This document shows, piece after piece, positions 59,728 to 64,000 of a stretch of DNA of 64,000 nucleotides (position 1 is its first letter; every line of letters starts with the position of its first letter). The stretch spans positions 4,859,501 to 4,923,500 of the forward strand of contig NZ_JAUSXS010000001.1 of the NCBI RefSeq assembly GCF_030816195.1. Direction: 5' to 3'. The DNA comes from Pseudomonas sp. W4I3 (GTDB lineage Bacteria > Pseudomonadota > Gammaproteobacteria > Pseudomonadales > Pseudomonadaceae). Under the pieces are notes generated by a model. That model searched no databases. It had not been told where the DNA came from and worked only from the letters and a program-made list of their open reading frames with translations. Made by a program: the position numbers and the translations under genes.

Positions 59728-60561
59728 TCAACCGCAGCTGGATACATTCTTTTCCTGGCGTTTGGCTTCGCCCCACAGGGCGTCCAACGTTTCGAGGGTG
59801 CAATCTTCTATGGGTTGGTGCGTGTCGCGCAATGCCTGTTCGATAAATCGGAAACGACGCTCGAACTTGGCGTTGGCACCGCGCAGCGCGGTTTCCGGGT
59901 CGACCTTGAGGTGACGGGCCAGGTTGACCGCCGCGAACAACAGGTCACCGACTTCATCGGCAATGGCCGCCGAGTCGTTATCGGCCATGGCTTCGAGCAC
60001 TTCATCGAGCTCTTCACGCACGTTATCCACCACCGGCAACGCCGACGGCCAGTCGAAACCTACCTGGCTGGCGCGCTTTTGCAACTTGGCGGCACGCGAG
60101 AGAGACGGCAAGGCGGTGGGCACATCATCGAGCAGGGACAATTGCTCGGGGGCGTCGGATTTTTCCGCGCGCTCCTCAGCCTTGATCTGCTCCCAGCGCT
60201 GCTTGACCTGCTCTTCGCTCAACTGCGGGATATCCAGCGGTGCATACAGGTCGCCGGTCGGAAACACGTGGGGGTGACGCCGGATCAGCTTGCGGGTGAT
60301 GCTGTCGATGACCCCGGCAAATTCGAAGCGCCCTTCTTCGCGCGCCAATTGGCTGTAATACACCACCTGGAACAGCAGATCGCCCAATTCACCTTGCAGA
60401 TGATCGAAGTCGCCGCGCTCGATGGCGTCGGCCACTTCGTAGGCTTCTTCGAGGGTATGCGGCACGATGCTGGCGTAGGTTTGCTTGATGTCCCACGGGC
60501 AACCGAATTGCGGGTCGCGCAAGCGGTTCATCAGGTGTAGCAGGTCTTCGAGTGAATACAT
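59728..60561 (-). CDS. mazG: Nucleoside triphosphate pyrophosphohydrolase MazG
   Basis: The 277-residue tandem MazG protein hydrolyses (d)NTPs to NMP and PPi. The N-terminal domain has CPWDIKQTYASIVPHTLEEAYEVADAIE and GELGDLLFQVVYYS; the second repeat has DELDEV-like EELDEVLEAM and DEVGDLLFAAVNLARHL. In E. coli it is linked to relA, as it is here, and affects (p)ppGpp levels. Confidence 0.95.
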   Translation of the reverse strand: MYSLEDLLHLMNRLRDPQFGCPWDIKQTYASIVPHTLEEAYEVADAIERGDFDHLQGELGDLLFQVVYYSQLAREEGRFEFAGVIDSITRKLIRRHPHVFPTGDLYAPLDIPQLSEEQVKQRWEQIKAEERAEKSDAPEQLSLLDDVPTALPSLSRAAKLQKRASQVGFDWPSALPVVDNVREELDEVLEAMADNDSAAIADEVGDLLFAAVNLARHLKVDPETALRGANAKFERRFRFIEQALRDTHQPIEDCTLETLDALWGEAKRQEKNVSSCG

Positions 60562-60600
60562 CAGTCTCTTTCCGATCAGTTCAGAACGCCGCCGATCAAC

Positions 60601-60688
60601 TGTGGGAGGGGGCTTGCCCCCGATAGCGGTAGATCAGCAATATAGGTGCTGACTGATCGGCCCTCATCGGGAGCAAGCCCCCTCCCAC
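60601..60688. repeat. REPIN between relA and mazG
   Basis: TGTGGGAGGGGGCTTGCCCC (60601-60620) and GGAGCAAGCCCCCTCCCACC (60669-60688) are inverted arms. The gap separates the two minus-strand genes. Confidence 0.85.
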
Positions 60689-60714
60689 CTTTCAGGCTGC
60701 GTTAATCCAGATAT

Positions 60715-62958
60715 TCATGGGGTGCGATTACGCCGCGTCTCGATGATGTTCGGCAACTGGGAAATCCGCCCCAGCAACCGCCCCAGCGCATCCAACCCCG
60801 GAATCTCGATGGTCAGGGACATCAACGCGGTGTTGTCCTCCTTGTTGGAGCGGGTGTTGACCGCAAGCACGTTGATCCGCTCATTGAGCAGCACTTGTGA
60901 CACATCGCGCAGCAGGCCGGAGCGGTCGTAGGCACGGATGATGATGTCCACCGGGTACGTGAGCACCGGCACCGGGCCCCAGCTGACCTGGATGATCCGC
61001 TCTGGCTCGCGCCCGCCCAGTTGCAGCACCGAGGCGCAGTCCTGGCGGTGAATGCTCACCCCGCGGCCCTGGGTGATGTAACCGACAATGGCATCGCCCG
61101 GCAACGGCTGGCAGCAACCGGCCATCTGCGTCATCAGGTTGCCCACGCCCTGGATCTGGATATCGCCGCGCTTGCCAGGCTTGTAGCCGGTGGCCTTGCG
61201 CGGGATCAGTTCCAGCTGTTCGTTGCCGCGCTCCGGCTCCACCAGTTGCTGGGCCAGGTTGACCAATTGGGCCAGACGCAAATCACCGGCACCGAGGGCG
61301 GCGAACATGTCTTCGGCGATCTTCATGTTGGCCTTTTCGGCCAGCTTGTCGAAGTCCACCTGGGGCAGGCCCAGGCGCGCCAGTTCGCGTTCGAGCAGGG
61401 TCTTGCCGGCGGCGACGTTCTGGTCGCGGGCCTGCAGCTTGAACCAGTGGACGATCTTCGCCCGCGCGCGCGAGGTGGTGATATAGCCCAGGTTCGGGTT
61501 CAGCCAGTCGCGGCTCGGCGTGCCGTGCTTGCTGGTGATGATCTCGACCTGTTCACCGGTTTGCAGGCTGTAGTTGAGCGGCACGATGCGCCCGTTGATC
61601 TTGGCGCCCCGGCAGTTGTGGCCGATTTCGGTGTGCACGCGGTAAGCGAAGTCCAGTGGCGTGGCGCCCTTGGGCAGGTCGATCGCGTGGCCGTCGGGGG
61701 TGAAGATGTAGACCCGGTCCGGTTCGATATCCACGCGCAGCTGTTCGGCCAGGCCACCGATGTCGCCCAGCTCTTCGTGCCACTCCAGCACTTGGCGCAA
61801 CCAGGAGATTTTTTCTTCGTACTGATTGGAACCGGCCTTGACGTCGGTGCCCTTGTAGCGCCAGTGCGCGCAAACCCCCAGCTCCGCCTCTTCGTGCATG
61901 GCGTGGGTGCGAATCTGCACTTCCAGCACCTTGCCTTCAGGGCCGATCACCGCCGTGTGCAGCGAGCGATAGCCGTTTTCCTTGGGGTTGGCGATGTAGT
62001 CGTCGAATTCCTTGGGAATATGCCGCCACAGGGTGTGCACGATCCCCAGCGCGGTGTAGCAGTCGCGCATTTCCGGCACCAGCACACGCACAGCGCGTAC
62101 GTCGTAAATCTGGCTGAACGCCAGGCCCTTGCGCTGCATTTTGCGCCAGATGGAATAGATATGCTTGGCGCGGCCGCTGATGTCGGCATCCACGCCGGTG
62201 GCCTGCAACTCGGAGCGCAACTGGCCCATCACGTCGCTGATAAAGCGCTCGCGGTCGAGCCGCCGCTCATGCAGCAGCGTGGCGATCTGTTTGTATTGAT
62301 CGGGTTCGAGGTAGCGGAAGGACAGGTCCTCCAGCTCCCATTTGATATGGCCGATACCCAGGCGGTGCGCCAGCGGCGCGTAGATATCGAAGACCTCGCG
62401 GGCCACGCGGTTGCGCTTTTCGTCGTCGGCGGTTTTCACCGCACGGATCGCGCAGGTGCGTTCGGCCAGCTTGATCAGCGCGACGCGCACATCGTCGACC
62501 ATCGCCACCAGCATCTTGCGCAGGTTTTCCACTTGGCCCTGAGTACCCAGCACCATGGACTGACGCGGACTGAGGCTGGCACTGATGGCCGCCATGCGCA
62601 GCACGCCGTCGATCAGCTTGGCCACCACGGCGCCAAATCGCTGACTGACGGTCGGCAACGGAATGTGCCCTTCACGCACGCCGCGATAGAGCACGGCGGC
62701 GATCAGCGAATCCTGGTCCAGCTTGAGATCGGCAAGGATCTCGGCGATTTCCAACCCGGTACGAAAGCTTGAGGTGCCTTCCGCCCACAGGTTCTTGGCC
62801 GCATTGTCTTGCTGTTCAGACTCACGAGCGAACTCGCAGGCTGCTTTCAAGGCTTCACGGTCCAGTGCCGGGTCGACACTGACGGCATGATCCAGCCATG
62901 CCTCGAGATTGATACTGCCGTCGGTGTTGATCGGCTGGTGTGCTCTCACCTGTACCAT
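60715..62958 (-). CDS. relA: (p)ppGpp synthetase RelA
   Basis: The 747-residue ribosome-linked GTP pyrophosphokinase starts MVQVRAHQPINTDGSINLEAWL. Domains in order are a degenerate HD (about 45-200, hydrolase residues not retained, as expected of RelA), a synthetase domain (FDDYIANPKENGYRSLHTAVIGPEGK), TGS (YIFTPDGHAIDLPKGATPLDFAYRVH), a zinc-finger segment with CC (MAGCCQPLPGD) and an ACT domain. It lies upstream of mazG, with a REPIN between them, and downstream of rlmD. Confidence 0.96.
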   Translation of the reverse strand: MVQVRAHQPINTDGSINLEAWLDHAVSVDPALDREALKAACEFARESEQQDNAAKNLWAEGTSSFRTGLEIAEILADLKLDQDSLIAAVLYRGVREGHIPLPTVSQRFGAVVAKLIDGVLRMAAISASLSPRQSMVLGTQGQVENLRKMLVAMVDDVRVALIKLAERTCAIRAVKTADDEKRNRVAREVFDIYAPLAHRLGIGHIKWELEDLSFRYLEPDQYKQIATLLHERRLDRERFISDVMGQLRSELQATGVDADISGRAKHIYSIWRKMQRKGLAFSQIYDVRAVRVLVPEMRDCYTALGIVHTLWRHIPKEFDDYIANPKENGYRSLHTAVIGPEGKVLEVQIRTHAMHEEAELGVCAHWRYKGTDVKAGSNQYEEKISWLRQVLEWHEELGDIGGLAEQLRVDIEPDRVYIFTPDGHAIDLPKGATPLDFAYRVHTEIGHNCRGAKINGRIVPLNYSLQTGEQVEIITSKHGTPSRDWLNPNLGYITTSRARAKIVHWFKLQARDQNVAAGKTLLERELARLGLPQVDFDKLAEKANMKIAEDMFAALGAGDLRLAQLVNLAQQLVEPERGNEQLELIPRKATGYKPGKRGDIQIQGVGNLMTQMAGCCQPLPGDAIVGYITQGRGVSIHRQDCASVLQLGGREPERIIQVSWGPVPVLTYPVDIIIRAYDRSGLLRDVSQVLLNERINVLAVNTRSNKEDNTALMSLTIEIPGLDALGRLLGRISQLPNIIETRRNRTP

Positions 62959-63078
62959 CTTGCTTACCTTCCCTACGACGCACCTTGGATGCGCCAAAAA
63001 TCATCGCCGACCTTGCTGCAGGCTCCCTGGCAGTTCACGGCCCTGGAGACTGCAGGCCAGTCGGATTAAACGGGCATC

Positions 63079-64000
63079 CTAGCCCGCTTCAAATAACGCC
63101 ATGGCCTCGACATGCGCTGTCTGCGGAAACATGTCGAGGATCCCGGCACGCTTTAGCCGGTAACCTTGCTTGATCAATTCAACGGTGTCCCGCGCCAGCG
63201 TGGCCGGGTTGCAGGACACATACACCAGACGCCTGGCACCCAGGTTGGCAAGTTTACGCACAACCTCCTGGGCACCATCGCGGGGTGGGTCCAAGAGTAC
63301 CGCAGAAAAGCCTTGTTTGGCCCATTGCGCATCCATCAGAGGCTGGGACAAATCGGCTTGAAAAAACTCGGCGTTATGCAAATTGTTGCTTAAGGCATTC
63401 TGCGCAGCGCGCTCGACCATCGCCTGCACACCTTCCACGGCAATCACTTCGCGTACCTGCCTGGCCAGTGGCGAGGGCGAAGTTGCCCAGCCCGCAAAAC
63501 AGGTCCAGCACCCGCTCATCGGGTTGCGGCGCCAGCCATTCCAGGGCCTGGGCCACCATCGCCTCGTTGACCGCGGCGTTGACCTGCACAAAGTCCCCCG
63601 GCCGGTAAGCCAGCTCCAGGTCCCATGCCTCCAGTCGAAAACCAAGCGCCGTGGCTGGCTCGACCGGTTCCGGTTGACCTTCGCCATGCAGCCACAATTG
63701 CGCGTCATGGAACGCGCAGAATTCCTTCAGTACCCGCATGTCCGCGTCTGACAGCGGTGCCATGTGCCGAAGCAACACGGCGATGGACGACCCGCTGAAC
63801 AGCTCCACGTGCCCCAACGCCTGCGGTTTGCTCAAGCGGCGCAGCATGCCCGGCAGACGCTGCATGATCGGCTGCAAGGTCTGTACCAGCACCGGGCAAT
63901 CATCGATGGCGACGATGTCCTGGCTGGCCACGGCGCGCAAACCCACCTCGAGGTGCTTGGCCTTGGCATCCCAACGCACCGCCACGCGGGCACGGCGGCG
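63079..64000 (-). pseudogene. rlmD: 23S rRNA (uracil-1939-C5)-methyltransferase RlmD, 3' part, frameshifted
   Basis: The C-terminal two thirds of RlmD are visible; the 5' end is outside the window. The upstream frame reads RRRARVAVRWDAKAKHLE...NEAMVAQALEWLAPQPDERVLDLFCGLGNFAL and the downstream frame PLARQVREVIAVEGVQAMVERAAQNAL through the catalytic SCNPATLARD (Cys nucleophile). The break lies near 63471-63475, where the coding strand reads CGCCCTCGCCACTGG. Removing one base gives GLGNFALPLARQVREV, the family sequence. A sequencing error or a real mutation cannot be told apart. It precedes relA as usual in Pseudomonas. Confidence 0.85.

Overview
The window is a high-GC chromosomal segment of a Pseudomonas, almost certainly of the P. 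fluorescens group. The grounds are the flgF-to-flgL flagellar order, the phhRABC cluster, a large late-cobalamin operon behind a B12 riboswitch, purMN, mazG-relA-rlmD, and many REP/REPIN palindromes of the type known from P. fluorescens. This is recognition from sequence, without database searches. No rRNA, tRNA, CRISPR array or transposase gene was seen.

Layout. 1-8900: the 5' end of a FabH-like ketoacyl synthase, then flgL, flgK, flgJ, flgI, flgH, flgG, flgF, all on the minus strand behind a sigma54-type promoter. 8900-9730: a REPIN interrupted by a 501-bp element with 20-bp perfect terminal inverted repeats and a 10-bp direct repeat. 9730-14000: phenylalanine hydroxylation (phhR opposite phhA-phhB-phhC). 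14000-19250: a metallophosphatase, an EamA transporter, a SelW/Rdx protein, a PlpD-type patatin autotransporter, and a second copy of the terminal-repeat element in opposite orientation at the same site of another REPIN. 19260-28730: a MarR regulator, recQ, a YecA/UPF0149 protein, a DUF454 membrane protein, a large transporter-sensor hybrid kinase, rmuC and a Sel1-like small protein. 28730-32960: small hypothetical genes, a FadL porin and a periplasmic glutathione peroxidase. 32990-34800: a 39-codon membrane protein, an MFS carrier and a MarR regulator, with matching palindromes before the carrier and the regulator.

34817-44090 is one tightly coupled minus-strand cobalamin operon, cobO-cobB-bluB-cbiB-cobD-cobQ-cobU-cobT-cobC-cobS, behind a cobalamin riboswitch. 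It covers corrin adenosylation, amidation, aminopropanol attachment, lower-ligand synthesis and nucleotide-loop assembly. Two REPINs lie inside the operon, one of them translated as the CobB C-terminus, and cobS carries a frameshift. 44220-53600 holds a sorbosone-dehydrogenase-like lipoprotein, two NlpC/P60 lipoproteins, hda, a PerM-family permease, a DUF2066 protein, purM-purN and a DUF3108 protein. 53770-59100 is a compact Fur-box-led siderophore locus: an IucA/IucC-type synthetase, an MFS exporter (frameshifted) and a TonB-dependent receptor. 59150-64000 holds a DUF2058 protein, mazG, relA and the 3' part of rlmD (frameshifted).

The most interesting signals are the REPIN-targeting MITE-like element (two copies), the three-gene siderophore locus, the MFS/MarR locus with twin operators, the REPIN-extended CobB, and three single-base-type frameshifts that are either real mutations or sequence errors.
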